A model generated the notes under the pieces. The model was not told the DNA's origin and ran no database searches. It saw only the letters and a list, made by a program, of their open reading frames with translations. The translations under genes and the position numbers were made by a program. Shown piece after piece: positions 1 through 11,036 of a DNA stretch of 64,000 nt; position 1 is the stretch's first letter, and every line of letters starts with the position of its first letter. Source of the DNA: Stomoxys calcitrans (Eukaryota; Arthropoda; Insecta; Diptera; Muscidae). Location: NCBI RefSeq assembly GCF_963082655.1, contig NC_081553.1, forward strand, positions 22,670,197 through 22,734,196. The letters are read 5' to 3'.

Positions 1-918
1 ACCACCATCAGCAACACCATCTACAGCATCAACACTACTCCATCATCAGCCTTCATCTCCTGCTGCTCATCCGCTTAACTTTTCTCTCCCTCTCCCTTGC
101 TGTTGCTGCTGTAGCTGCTGCTGCTTTAGGACATTACAAATGCTCGTAAATAAGTGTGTGCCTCGTTGGTAATACACGCTATATAGGCAACAAAACGAGA
201 AAATCATGGCCTAAGAAGGCTGTATATCCCTTTTGTTGTCATTGCCCTCAGCTGACCTGAGTGTCGCATTAAATCCGTTTAAAACAGCTTGTGTTCAACC
301 CTCAGTCTCATATAAAAAAAAAAAAAACAACCAGAAGAAGACTTTTGTGGAGATGTAGAAATCGGGACCATACGAAAATCACCAGGATTTCAAGTCATAA
401 ACTTATGGCCTGGTGCATGCCAGAGGTTAGCCATGGCAAAAGACGCCTATATTCTGTACGTTTAGATTTCTTTCTTTTTTTTGTTGTTTTGCTTTAACTT
501 TTGAAACGGCGATAATGTGGTGGCAACATATTGCGCCTTAACGAGATAAATGTCAGCCCTAAGGGCTTTAAATGCCTACTCAGGACAACGACTATGACAA
601 CAGCAACGACATTTAAGTTCAATAAAGGGAACAGCACTAGAAACTAAACGCAATGAAGGAAACAGGACCTTATCAAATGTGACTGCATTGCAAATTAAGT
701 GTAATACTAAGAAAAAGAAAAAAACAACGATAGGAATAGGGCAACAGTTCTTAAGAAGTCTGTTGCCAGAGTTGCCGTTTTAATGGGGATCTTAAAAAAA
801 ACCCTAACTATGGTGAGAAAAATACGAGATTCGAGCATGCCAAGATAATTAAAGGGGACAAAAACCAGAGTTGCCGTTTTTAGGGGATTTTGAAATAACA
901 TTTGGGTATAATCCGTTA
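1..918. other. Intronic single-copy DNA, no gene seen
   Basis: This is AT-rich non-coding sequence in the presumed downstream intron. A short CTG/GCT-rich run lies near 100-125. A direct repeat beginning CAGAGTTGCCGTTTT occurs near 767 and again near 865. Nothing recognisable as an exon was found on either strand. Confidence 0.5.
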
Positions 919-920
919 TA

Positions 921-1228
921 TGCAAATTGCAAATTTTGCCCATGAACCTTCCACTAAGGAACAGGGGAGCAAACTTCTCACCTATCAATGAGTGCAGTTC
1001 GATTCAAGTTTAAGCTCAATGATAAGCAGCCTCCTATTTATAGCCGAGTCCGAACGGCGTGCCGCAGTGCAACACCTCTTTAGAGAGAAGTTTTACATGG
1101 CATAGTACCTCACAAATGTTGCCAGCATTAGGAGGGGAAAATCACCGCTGAAAATTGTTTTTGATGGTCTCGCCAGGATTCGAACCCAGGCGTTCAGCGT
1201 CATGGGCGGATATGCTAACCTCTGCGCT
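921..1228 (-). mobile_element. tRNA-derived SINE, copy 1
   Basis: Read on the minus strand this begins with a degenerate tRNA head. An A-box-like segment (GCGCAGAGGTTAGC) is followed by a B box (GGGTTCGAATCC) near 1175-1190. The body contains TCTCTAAAGAGGTGTTGCAC and ends near 921 with CATGGGCAAAATTTGCAATT. The same roughly 310-bp unit recurs throughout the window. The internal Pol III promoter boxes plus a unique body are the hallmark of a tRNA-derived SINE. No clear target duplication is visible for this copy. Confidence 0.8.
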
Positions 1229-1256
1229 GATATATAACCTCCAATCTGATATATAA

Positions 1257-1380
1257 AACAAGTAAAAGCGTGCCAAGTTCGGCCGGACGGAATCTTATAT
1301 ACCCTCTACCATGGATCTTATTTGTCAAGTTCTTTTCTTGTTATCTCTTTAAAGGCAAATAGAGGATAAAGGATAACAAG
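1257..1380 (-). mobile_element. HINE (Helentron-like) 3' terminus, fragment
   Basis: This stretch carries AACAAGTAAAAGCGTGC, a degenerate GGCCGGACGG hairpin and TATACCCTCTACCATGG. That is the terminal block of the HINE family read from its 3' end. It is followed at once by a second, complete terminus, so a 3' end is duplicated in tandem. Confidence 0.65.
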
Positions 1381-3605
1381 AACAAGTAAAAGCGTGCTAA
1401 GTTCGGCCGGGCCGAATCTTATATACCCTCCACCATGGAGCGCATTTGTCGAGTTCTTTTCCCGACATCTCTTCTTAGGCAAAAAAGGATATAAGAAAAG
1501 ATTTGATCTGCTATTAGAGCGATATCAAGATATGGTCCGGTTTGGACCACAATTAAATTATATCTTGGAACCCTGTGTAAAATGTCAGCCAATTCGAATA
1601 AGAATTGCGCCCTTTGGGGGCTCTAGAAGTAAAATAGAGAGATAGATTTATATGGGAGCTATATCGGGCTGTAGATCGATTCAGACCATAATAAACACGT
1701 ATGTTGATGGTTATGAAAGAATCTGTCTTACAAAATTTCAGGCAAATCAGATAATAATTGCGGCCTTTAGTGGCTCAAGAAGTCAAAATCCCAGATCGGT
1801 TTATATGACAGCTATATCAGGTTATGAACCGATTTGAACCATAATTGACACAGTTGTTGAAAGTCATAACAAAACACCTCATGCAAAATTTCAGCCAAAT
1901 CGGACAATAACTGCGTCCTCTAGTGGCTCAAGAAGTCAAGACCCCAGATCGGTTTATATGACAGCTATATCAGGTTATGAACCGATTTGAACTATACTTT
2001 GCACAGTTGTTGAAAGTCATAACAAAACACCTCATGCAAAATTTCAGCCAAATCGGATAATGATTGGGTCCTCTAGAGGCTCAAGAAATCAAGACCCCAG
2101 ATCGGTTCATATGTCTGCTATATGAGGTCATGGACCGATTTGAACTATTCTAAGCACAGTTGTTGAAAGTCATAATAAAACACCTCATGCAAAATTTCAG
2201 CCAAATCGGATAAGAATTGCGCCATCTAGAGGCTTAAGAAGTCAAGACCCAAGATCGGTTTATATAGCAGCTATATCAGGTTACGGAAAGATTAGAATTA
2301 TTCTTAGCACAGTTGTTGAAAGTCATAATAAAACACCTCATGCAAAATTTCAGCCAAATCGGATAAGAATTGCGCCCTCTAGAGGCTCAAGAAGTCAAGA
2401 CCCAAGATCGGTTTATATAGCAGCTATATCAGGTTATGGACCGATTTGAACCATACTTGGCACATTTGTTGGAAGTCATAATAAAACACCTCATGCAAAA
2501 TTTCAGCCAAATCGGATAATAACTTCGTCTTCTAGTGGCTCAAGAAGTCAAGACCCCAGATCGGTTTATATGACAGCTATATCAGGTTATGGACCGATTT
2601 GGACTATTCAAAGCACAGTCGTGGAAAGTCATAATAAAACACCTCATGCAAAATTTCAGCTAAATCGGATAATGATTGGGTCCTCTAGAGGCTCAAGAAG
2701 TCAAGACTCCAGATCGGTTTGGACTATATCAAGTTATGGACCGATTTGAACTATTCTTAATACAGTTGTTAGAAGTCATAATAAGACACCTCATCCAAAA
2801 TTTCAGCCAAATCGGATAAAAATTGCGCCCTCTAGAGGCTCAAAAAATCAAGACCCAAGATCGGTTTATATGGCAGCTATATCAGGTTATGGACCGATTT
2901 GAACCATACTTGGCACAGTTGTTGGAAGTCATAATAAAACACCTCGTGCAAAATTTCAGCCAAATCGGATAATAACTGCGTCTTCTAGTGGCTCAAGAAG
3001 TCAAGACCCAAGATCGGTTTATATGGCAGCTATATCAGGTTATGGACCGATTTGAACCATACTTGGCACAGTTGTTGGATATTATAACAAAACACGTCGT
3101 GCAAAAATTCATTTCATTCGGATAAGAATTGCACACTCTAAAGGCTCAAGAAGTCAAGACCCAAGAGCGGATTATATGGCAGCAATATCAGGTTTTGACC
3201 GATTTAAACCATATTTGGCACAGTTGTTGGATATTATAACAAAACACGTCGTGCAAAAATTCATTTCATTCGGATAAGAATTGCGCACCCTAGAGGCTCA
3301 AGAAGTCAAGACCCATATGGATCGATATGGCCCATTTACAATACCAACCGACCTACACTAATAAGTAATATTTGTGGAAATTTTCAAGTGGCTAGCTTTA
3401 CTCCTTCGAAAGTTAGCGTGCTTTCGACAGACAGACGGACGGACAGATGGACGGACGGACGGACAGACATGGCTAGATCGACATAAACTGTCACGACGAT
3501 CAAGAATATATATACTTTATGGGGTCTCAGACGAATATTTCGAGTAGTTACAAATAGAATGACGAAATTAGTATACCCCCCTCCCATGGTGAAGGGTATA
3601 AAAAT
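1381..3605 (-). mobile_element. HINE/DINE-1-like element with ten 153-bp core units (family 1)
   Basis: The 3' end at 1381 has AACAAGTAAAAG and the perfect hairpin TTCGGCCGGGCCGAA (1402-1416), then TATACCCTCCACCATGG. The other end, near 3410-3600, reads on the minus strand as a GGGTATAC start, a CATAAAGTATATATATTC block and a GTCCGTC microsatellite. That block closely resembles Drosophila DINE-1/INE-1. The core is a tandem array. The landmark GCTATAT (or its variant) falls at 1811, 1964, 2117, 2270, 2423, 2576, 2876, 3029 and 3182, giving 153-bp spacing, with one 6-bp deletion near 2720. There is no transposase or Rep/helicase ORF, so it is non-autonomous. Confidence 0.7.
1402..1416. repeat. 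HINE 3' hairpin, TTCGGCCGGGCCGAA
   Basis: A perfect 7-bp stem with a single central G lies just inside the CAAGTAAAAG end. Identical copies lie at 48495-48509 and 55104-55118, with decayed ones at other termini. Helitron-group elements typically carry a short hairpin near the 3' end that helps end transposition; applying that here is an inference. Confidence 0.7.
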
Positions 3606-4650
3606 GATTCAAGAGGTGCTTCTATTATTTCTGCTTCATGGTTATTTCCTTTTCGGTAGAGTATTTCTTATAACAATTTGTTTATTGGCAACACTATTTT
3701 AATCTTATGCCATGCCTTGGCCATTTCAAAAACATGTTCCATTGTTGTCTCATGTGATGAAAACTGGCCTCTGTTCCATCTTTCATTTATATGCGAAGGC
3801 CTGGACAAAGGTCATCAATGGAGGTTATATGGCCCATATACTCCAAAATCATCATCCCCATCATCATCATCATCATGAACAACATATAGAATATTAGATA
3901 TTATAAAATAGATGCTTAGTATCGTGTATTGCCTTCATGGCCCCTTGACCAGTAGGCGTTGGCTAGGAACGTGGGTACTTACATTTTTAAACCATGAATA
4001 TGATGTCACGGGTGGCCGGGCATCAGCACGACATTTGAATGTAACATTTTGTCCCTCGGCTCTGGTTACTACGCGACTGGGATCCTCATTGGCCAAATGC
4101 ACTGAAACCGTTGGTGGATCTACAAAGAGAAAATGGAAACAAGAAGATGAAAAAATATGGCAGCAACGACAACAACAACAACAACAACAATATCAACAAA
4201 AGCAGCAAAAGTTCTATTAAGCTACTAACTAACGAAATAAATTGGGCAATTGGAAGAGGCGAGTTTAATGAGCGTTCACAAATTGAATCATAAAAAGCTA
4301 AATAATAAATTGAAATTGCTTCAAGAAGAAGGCCACACCAACACCCCCACAAGAGAAGGTGATGGTTTGAGAGAGAGAGAGAGAGAGAGAGCTGGTCACG
4401 CTATCCTACGCACAGTTATACAAGCGCACATTGATAGCAGCACACACTTATGCAGAGACACGCTTTTTTGCATCAATGTGCGTAACATAGAGCAAGTATT
4501 TGGTTTGGTGTAATAACTGAACAGTGGGGGGATTAACCGAAATTAAGAAACCTCCATTTGGGAGGTTTCTTATTTTGCCATGGTGGACTCTATCCATAGT
4601 TAAGCTCTGTTTAGCTTGTATTGTTTGTTTTGCGGACTCAAAATCGACTG
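3606..4650. other. Intronic DNA with short CAT, CAA and GA repeats
   Basis: There is a CAT run near 3850-3876, a CAA run near 4167-4200 and a GA run near 4370-4392. A perfect 12-bp hairpin lies at 4544-4572. The reading frames here consist mostly of low-complexity glutamine or asparagine and show no domain. No gene is supported. Confidence 0.5.
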
Positions 4651-4654
4651 AATA

Positions 4655-4921
4655 GGACAGGGGGTATATTCATTTTGTCATTCCGTTAGCAACACATTGA
4701 AAACTCCATTTCCGACCCTACGAGGTAAATATATATTTCCAATCGTCCTAAAATTCTAAAACCTTTTAATGATGTCCGTGTGTCCCTCAGTTGTAAGCAC
4801 ACTACAGCCTTTAAACATTGAGATATTATGTTCAAATTTTGCACAGCCTTGCATTTTTTCCATACGCAGGTTAAGTTCTTGAATGAGCCAAATCGAACTA
4901 TATGTAGATATAGCTGCCATA
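4655..4921 (+). mobile_element. HINE 5' fragment
   Basis: It starts GGGGGTATATTCATTTTGTC and continues through a CGACCCTACGAGG block, GATGTCCGTGTGTCCC and the AGATATAGCTGCCATATA motif. This is the 5' part of a HINE. It is interrupted at about 4922 by a sequence starting CACTCAACTAAATTTG. Confidence 0.6.
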
Positions 4922-5130
4922 TACACTCAACTAAATTTGTTATTCAAAACAGCAAAAATCTTTGCTAAGACAGCAGTCTTTGTCTGCTGAAAATAGCAAA
5001 GCAGACATCACTTCTGTTTCAGCAAACATAGAGCTGTTGTATTAGCAAACATTTCGGTCAGCTAAATCAGCAAACTAAATCTGCTATATTAAGTATAAAA
5101 ATCTGCTGAACAAAAATGTATGCTATTTTT
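4922..5130. mobile_element. Putative MITE rich in CAGCAAA/TTTGCTG
   Basis: It begins CACTCAACTAAATTTGTTAT and contains many CAGCAAA, TGCTGA and AGCAGAC motifs that are partly self-complementary. It lies precisely between a HINE fragment and the start of another HINE. A related block with a CACTCATAGAAAAAGTTTGC-type end on the other strand lies at 9028-9197. I infer a small non-autonomous DNA transposon of unknown superfamily. Confidence 0.4.
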
Positions 5131-7812
5131 ATACCCACCACCGAAAGATGGGGGTGTATTCACTTTGCCATTCCGTTTGCAACACATGTTCTTGATCAGT
5201 GGATAAAATCTAAGACGATCTAGCCATGAGCGTCCGTCTGTCAATTGAAATCATGCTACAGTCTTTAAAAATAGAGATATTGAGCTGAAATTTTGCATAT
5301 GTTATTATCTTGTTCATAAGCAGGTTAAGTTCGAAGATGGGCTACATGGGACCATATCTGGATATAGCCTCCGCCGCCGATTTAGGGTCTTAGGCACATA
5401 AAAGCCACATTTATTATCCGATTTTGTTGAAAATCGGGGCAGTGAGTTGTATAAAGCCCTTCGACTTCCTTATGTAATTTGGTCCAGTTCGGTTCAGATT
5501 TGAATATAGCTGCCATATAGACCGATCCGCCGATTTAGGGTCCAAGGCCCATAAAAGCCACATTTATAATCCGATTTTGCTGAAATTTGGGACAGTGAGT
5601 TGTATTAGGCCATTCGACATCCTTCTTCAATTTGGCTCAGATCGGTGCAGTTTTGGATATAGCTGCGATATAGACCGATCTGCCGGTTTAGGGTCTTAGG
5701 CACATAAAAGCCACTTTTATTATCCGATTTTACTAAAATTTAGGACAGTGAGTTGCCATAGGCCCTTCGATATCCTTCGTCAATTTTGCTCAGATCGGTT
5801 CAGATTTAGATATAGCTGCCATATAGGCCGATCCTCCGATTTAGAGTCATAAGCCCATAAAACACGCATTTATTGTCCGATGTCGCCGATATTTGGGACA
5901 GTGAGTAAAGTTAAGCCCCTTGACATACATATGCATTATCGCACAGATCGGTCCAGATTTGGATATAGCTGCCATATAGACCGATCCTCAGATTTAGGGT
6001 CTTAGGCCCATTAGGCCCTCCGACGTAATCCATCAATTTGGCTCAGACCGGTTCAGATTTGGATATAGCTGCCATATAGACCGATCCTCCAATTTAGGGT
6101 CTTGGGCCCATAAAAGCCACATTTATAATCCGATTTTGGTGAAATTTGGGACAGTGAGTTGTGTTAGGCCCTTCGATATCCTTCGTCAATTTGGCTCAGA
6201 TCGGTTTAGATTTAGATACAGCTGCCATATAGACCGATCCTCCGATTTAGAGCCATAGGCCCATAAAACACGCATTTATTGTCCGATGTCGCTGAAATTT
6301 GGGACAGTGAGTTAAGTTAAGCCCCTTGATATACTTATGCATTATCGCACAGATCGGTCCAGATTTGGATATAGCTGCCATATAGACCGATCCTCAGATT
6401 TAGGGTCTTAGGCCCATCAAGGCCACATTTATTATCCGATTTTGCTGAAATTTGGGACAGTGAGTTGTGTTAGGCCCTTCGACATCCTTCTTCAATTTGG
6501 CTCAGATCGGTCCAGATTAGGATGTAGCTGCGATATAGACCGATCTGCCGGTTTAGGGTTTTAGGCACATAAAAGCCACATTTATTATCCGATTTTACTA
6601 ATATTTAGGACAGTGAGTTGTGCTGGGACCTTCGACATCCTTCTTCAATTTGGCCCAGATCGTTCCAGATTAGGATATAGCTGCCATATCGACTGATGCG
6701 CCGATTTAGGGTCTTAGGCCCATAAAGGCCACATTTATTACCCGATTTTGCTGAAATTTGGGACAGTGCGTTGTCTTAGGCCCTTCGACGTCCTCCATCA
6801 ATTTGGCTCAGATCGGTTCAGATTTGGATATAGCTGCCATATAGACCGATCCTCCAATTTAGGGTCTTGGGCCCATAAAAGCCACATTTATAATCCGATT
6901 TTGCTGAAATTTGGGACAGTGAGTTGTATTAGGCCCTTTAACATCCTCCGTCAATTTGGCTCAGATCGGTCCAGATTTTGATACAGCTGCCATATAGACC
7001 GATCCTCCGATTTGGGGTCATATGCCCATAAAACACGCATTTATTGTCCGATGTCGCCGTAATTTGGAACAGTAAGTTAAGTTAAGCCCCTTGACATACT
7101 TATGCATTATCGCACAGATCGGTACAGATTTGGATATAGCTGCCATATAGACCGATCCGCCGATTAAAGACTTTGGGCCCATAAAAGGCGCATTTATTGT
7201 CCGAAGTCGCCGAAATTTGGGACAGTGAGTTATGTTAAGACCTTCGACATTCTGTTCCAATTTGGCTCAGATCAGTCGAGATTTGGATATAGCTGCCATA
7301 TAGACCGATCACTCGCTTTAAGGTTTTGGGCCCATAAAAGGCGCATTTATTAGCCGATTTTACTGGAATTTGGGACAGCAAGTTGTTTTAGGCTCTTCGA
7401 CATTTTTCTTCAATTTGGCCCAGATCGGTTCAGATTTGGATATAGCTGCCATATAGACCGATATCTCTATTTTAAGTCTTGGCCACATAAAAGGCGCATT
7501 TATTATCCGATTTCACTGAAACTGTATAAAGTGACTTATGTTAGGCTTTTCGAAATCCGTGTCATATATGATTCGAATCGGTTTATTTTTAGATATAGCC
7601 ACTAAAAAGACCAATATTTTGCTATACACAATTGGAGAATGACTTGTACTTATTAGTATTTGGTCTAAATCGGAATATATTTCGATGTAACTTCTATGGG
7701 GCATAAGGTATGCATTTTCACCGGATTTTGACGAAAGGTGGTTCACATATACACCCGAGGTGGTGGGTATCCAAAGTTCGGCCCGGCGACCTTAATGCCT
7801 TTTTATTTGTTT
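5131..7812 (+). mobile_element. HINE/DINE-1-like element with 153-bp core units (family 2)
   Basis: It starts TTTTTATACCCACCACCGAA, then CATTCCGTTTGCAACACAT, TTCTTGATCAG and GTCCGTCTGTC. It ends GGTGGTGGGTATCCAAAG followed by a GGCCCGGCG hairpin remnant and TTTATTTGTTT. The core unit contains GATATAGCTGCCATATA. Its GCT landmark lies at 5815, 5968, then (after a 100-bp truncated unit at 6068) 6221, 6374, 6527, 6680, 6833, 6986, 7139, 7292 and 7445, all 153 bp apart. About 15 units in all. No coding capacity. Confidence 0.72.
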
Positions 7813-7845
7813 ATGTTTGCCTGTTACTTTTTTCGACCACTTTAG

Positions 7846-9004
7846 GCATTTTTATACCCACTACCATAGGATGGGGGTATACTAATCTAGTCATTCCGTT
7901 TGTAACACCTCGAATAATTGATCTAGGACCCCATAAAGTACATATATTCTTGGTCGTCTTGAAATTCTGATTCGAACGCGTAGAGCTAGCCGCTTGAAAT
8001 TTTTCACAGATACTTGATATTGATGTAGGTCTTTGGGGATGGCAAACGGGCTATATCGGTTCACATTTAATTATGCAAATGCAAATTTTGCCATGATCAT
8101 TCCACTAAGGAACAGAGGCAAACTTCTCACATATTAATGAGTGCAGTCCAATTCAAATTTAAGCCCATTGATAAGGGTCCTCCTTTTTATAGCCGAGTCC
8201 GAACGGAGCGACACTTCTTTGGAGATAAGTTTTACATGGCATAGTACATCACAAATGTTGTCGGCATTAGAAGCGGAAAACCACCGCTGAAAATTTTTTT
8301 TGATGGTCTCGCAAGGATTCGAACCCAGGCGATCAGCGTCATAGGCGGACATGCTAATCTCTGCCCTACGGTGGCCACTAATTTATGTATACAGCTTCCT
8401 TATAAACCGATCTCCCGATTTGACCTCTTGAACCCTTACAAGCCGCTATTTTGGTCCGATTTGGATCACATTTTGCACGTAGTGTTCTGTTATAACTTCC
8501 AACAACTGTGTCAAGTACGGTTCAAATCGGTCTATAACCTGACATAGCTCCCATTTAAACCGATCTCCCGATTTGACCTCTTGAACCCTTACAAGCCACA
8601 ATTTTGATCCGATTTGTCTGAAATTTTGCACGAAGTGTTCTGTGACGACTTCCAACAACTGTGTCAAGTACGGTCCAAATCGGTCTATAACCTGATATAG
8701 CTCCCATATAAACCAATCTCCCGATTAGACTTCTTGAGCCCTTACAAGCCGCAATTTTGGTCCGATTTGGCTGTCATATCAACCGATCTTGAATCTTGAC
8801 TTTTTGAGTCTCTAAGGGCGCAATTCTTATCCGATTTAGCTGAAATTTTTCATGACGTGTTTTGTTACGACTTTCAACAACTGTGCCAATTATGGTTTAA
8901 ATTGTTTTGCCTAAAAAGAGAGAAGGGAAAAGAACTCGACAAATGCGATCCATGGTGGAGGGTATATATGATTCGTCCAGGCCGAACTTTTACTTGTTTC
9001 TTTC
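7846..9004 (+). mobile_element. HINE with nested SINE
   Basis: It starts TTTTTATACCCACTACCATA and TAATCTAGTCATTCCGTTTG. It ends GGTGGAGGGTATATATGATT, then a degraded GGCCGAAC hairpin and TTTTACTTGTTTC. The family 1 core units are on the plus strand (ATATAGCTCCCATATAAACC). A SINE at 8068-8376 splits it just after the 5' region. Confidence 0.68.
8068..8376 (-). mobile_element. tRNA-derived SINE, copy 2 (nested in HINE)
   Basis: The tRNA head is at the right: A-box region at 8345-8376 and B box GGATTCGAACCC (plus strand) near 8318. The body runs left to a CAAATTTTGCCATGATCATT end. Flanks TTAATTATG on the left and TAATTTATG on the right look like a diverged target duplication of about 9 bp. Confidence 0.75.
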
Positions 9005-9027
9005 TCCATCCCCTTCATAATTAAACA

Positions 9028-9197
9028 ACAGCCATTCCTAGCAAACAACCGACTTTTCAGCAGTCAGTCTGCTGCTCTTGCAGAACTACTGCTTTAATGG
9101 CTGAACTCCTGCTATAACAGCAGCAAAAATAATTGATAATATTCAGCAGACAGTGTTTGCTGTTTTCAGCAAACTTTTTCTATGAGTGCATACCGAT
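9028..9197. mobile_element. Putative MITE, CAGCAAA family, second copy
   Basis: The block is full of AGCAGT, CTGCTG and CAGCAAA motifs. It ends TTCAGCAAACTTTTTCTATG AGTG, directly before a HINE fragment (9198-9360). It is related to 4922-5130. AACAAATTTCGCTGATTCG near 9385-9403 may be another end of the same family. Confidence 0.4.
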
Positions 9198-9360
9198 CTG
9201 GCAATGTAGGGTCTTTAGCCCGTAACAGGCGCATTTATTATCCGATTTCGATGAAAACAGTGAGTTGTCTTGACATTTGACTCAAATATGGTTCAGATCG
9301 GACCAAATTTAATTAAAGCTGTCATATAGATCGATCTGCTGATTTATGGTCTTAAGCCCA
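9198..9360 (+). mobile_element. HINE core fragment (family 2)
   Basis: This fragment has ACCGATCTGG, GGGTCTTTAG, CATTTATTATCCGATTTCG and the GTCATATAGATCGATC motif of the family 2 unit. No termini remain. Confidence 0.55.
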
Positions 9361-11036
9361 TAATAATTTTTGCCATTTTGAATAACAAATTTCGCTGATT
9401 CGTTTGCATACCATAAAACTCCCCTTCCATGACAAGCTATCTAACATAAGAAACTGACCAAGGTTCCCACTGTTTCCAATTGCAGACATCTCTCTTTTCG
9501 AGTGTCGAACATATGCCGTTTTGCAAATTTGTACAATTTGTTGGTTCATATCTGGTCTACAATTACATTGGCATACTGTATTCTGAGACTAGTGAGCAAT
9601 GAGTGAGTGAGTGAGTGAGTGAGTGAGTGAGTGAGTCTTCTTCGTCCAACATTCATTGAAAGCCATTAGTTACGGTTGTATTCGCATTCAACCGTTACAT
9701 GGTGATTTTCGTTTTTTCTCCTCTCTAGCTGGCATTGCGATTCGTTTCTATCAACTGCACACCTACAGCTACACCTCCATAATGAAGGTCCATTCAAACT
9801 GTCAGTCAGTCCAATGGTTTGTTGCCCCGACCGCCTGCCTTGACTACATTCTGATTTTAGTCCCTTTGCGTCTCAATCCACTGCCTTGCCAAAGCCTCTA
9901 AGGATACAACATTCAATTGCTACAATGGACCATTATGCGGCTTTATGCACAAGGCATGCCAAGGCACAGAAAACTGCTGACGTTGGTTGTGAATTATTAA
10001 AATGCTTTCTTGGATTTACTGTGGCTGTTGTCTCCTCGACTACGAAACATTGGACCAAAAACTTGCAGACAAATCGCAAGTCCCCTTAGCTGCCACAACA
10101 AACCGAAAAAGAATTATAAACACCATGAGTTAGGCGACTTCACTACTTTCGTAACGAAAATCTATGGACTACGCCAAGAAGCCGCCGCAGCAGCATTGTG
10201 GCAATTGTGGCAATAGCCAAGGGGGTAGCCTGGAAATCCCATAGCCTGGAAATGTCATAGGAAACTTTAATAATTGTCTACTTCCTATGCCAATGAGGTA
10301 GGCTTAGAGAGCGTTTTTGGTTAGGATGACAACCAACACTTCAATGCGTTATTTAATAGACTAGAACGGAGCAAATGAATGTCAATGTCTCGCTGAATGT
10401 GAATGGAATAAACTTGACGTGATCGGAGTCTTGTCGTCTTCGGCCAGCATATCTCTCCTCCCAACTCTGTTTACAGCAGACCAGCAAAGGACAAAGGCCA
10501 CAATCGTTGGAAGGCAAACTCATAAAAGAGCTTAAGCACGCACATTTTGTCCAATTCCATGTAATAAAATCAAATAGGAAATTGTGTATTTTCCATAAAT
10601 TACCCAATAATTACTGAAGAAGTGTATCCTCTATGGCCAGCACAATACCCATGGAAATTTTACGACAACTAAGGCCTAAATGTTCTTCTACTCTGTCTAA
10701 AAGTAGAAGACTCCAACTGGCGGGGGAGAGACAAGTGAAGGCAATATTGGCATTGTCAGGGCGTTTGGACATTTTTATATATGGACGCCTTGTCAGATCT
10801 ATTACTCCCTCTTGTTTGAGTCTGCCAATTTCTTTAATCAACTTTACAATAAAATAAGGCCAATGTTGCCACCGTTCACCCTGCCCCTCTAATCGAAATA
10901 TGTTGAACAAATTTACCATGTTATTTCACTACATTTTCACATATGTCAGCATAAAGTCTAGGAAAAAAAAAAACCGGGTTCGGAAAAAAGATATTAAGGA
11001 GTAAAGATTGGAAAAAAAACAAAGAAATTAAAAACA
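9361..11036. other. Intronic single-copy DNA with a GAGT microsatellite
   Basis: A (GAGT)n run lies at about 9598-9636. The rest is unremarkable non-coding sequence. The reading frames of 60-100 codons on both strands have no recognisable domains and no splice context matching the Ig gene. Confidence 0.5.

Noticed and set aside
1150..1228. tRNA-like gene signals here and near 8318, 20325, 34965, 55040, 56820 and 61465
   Set aside because: They are the heads of a repeated SINE with bodies attached and degraded stems, not functional tRNA genes.
1700..3300. Regularly spaced repeats resembling a CRISPR array
   Set aside because: The whole 153-bp unit is repeated, with no unique spacers, in a eukaryotic transposon; no Cas genes.
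4544..4572. Rho-independent terminator
   Set aside because: The shape fits, but the context is a fly intron.
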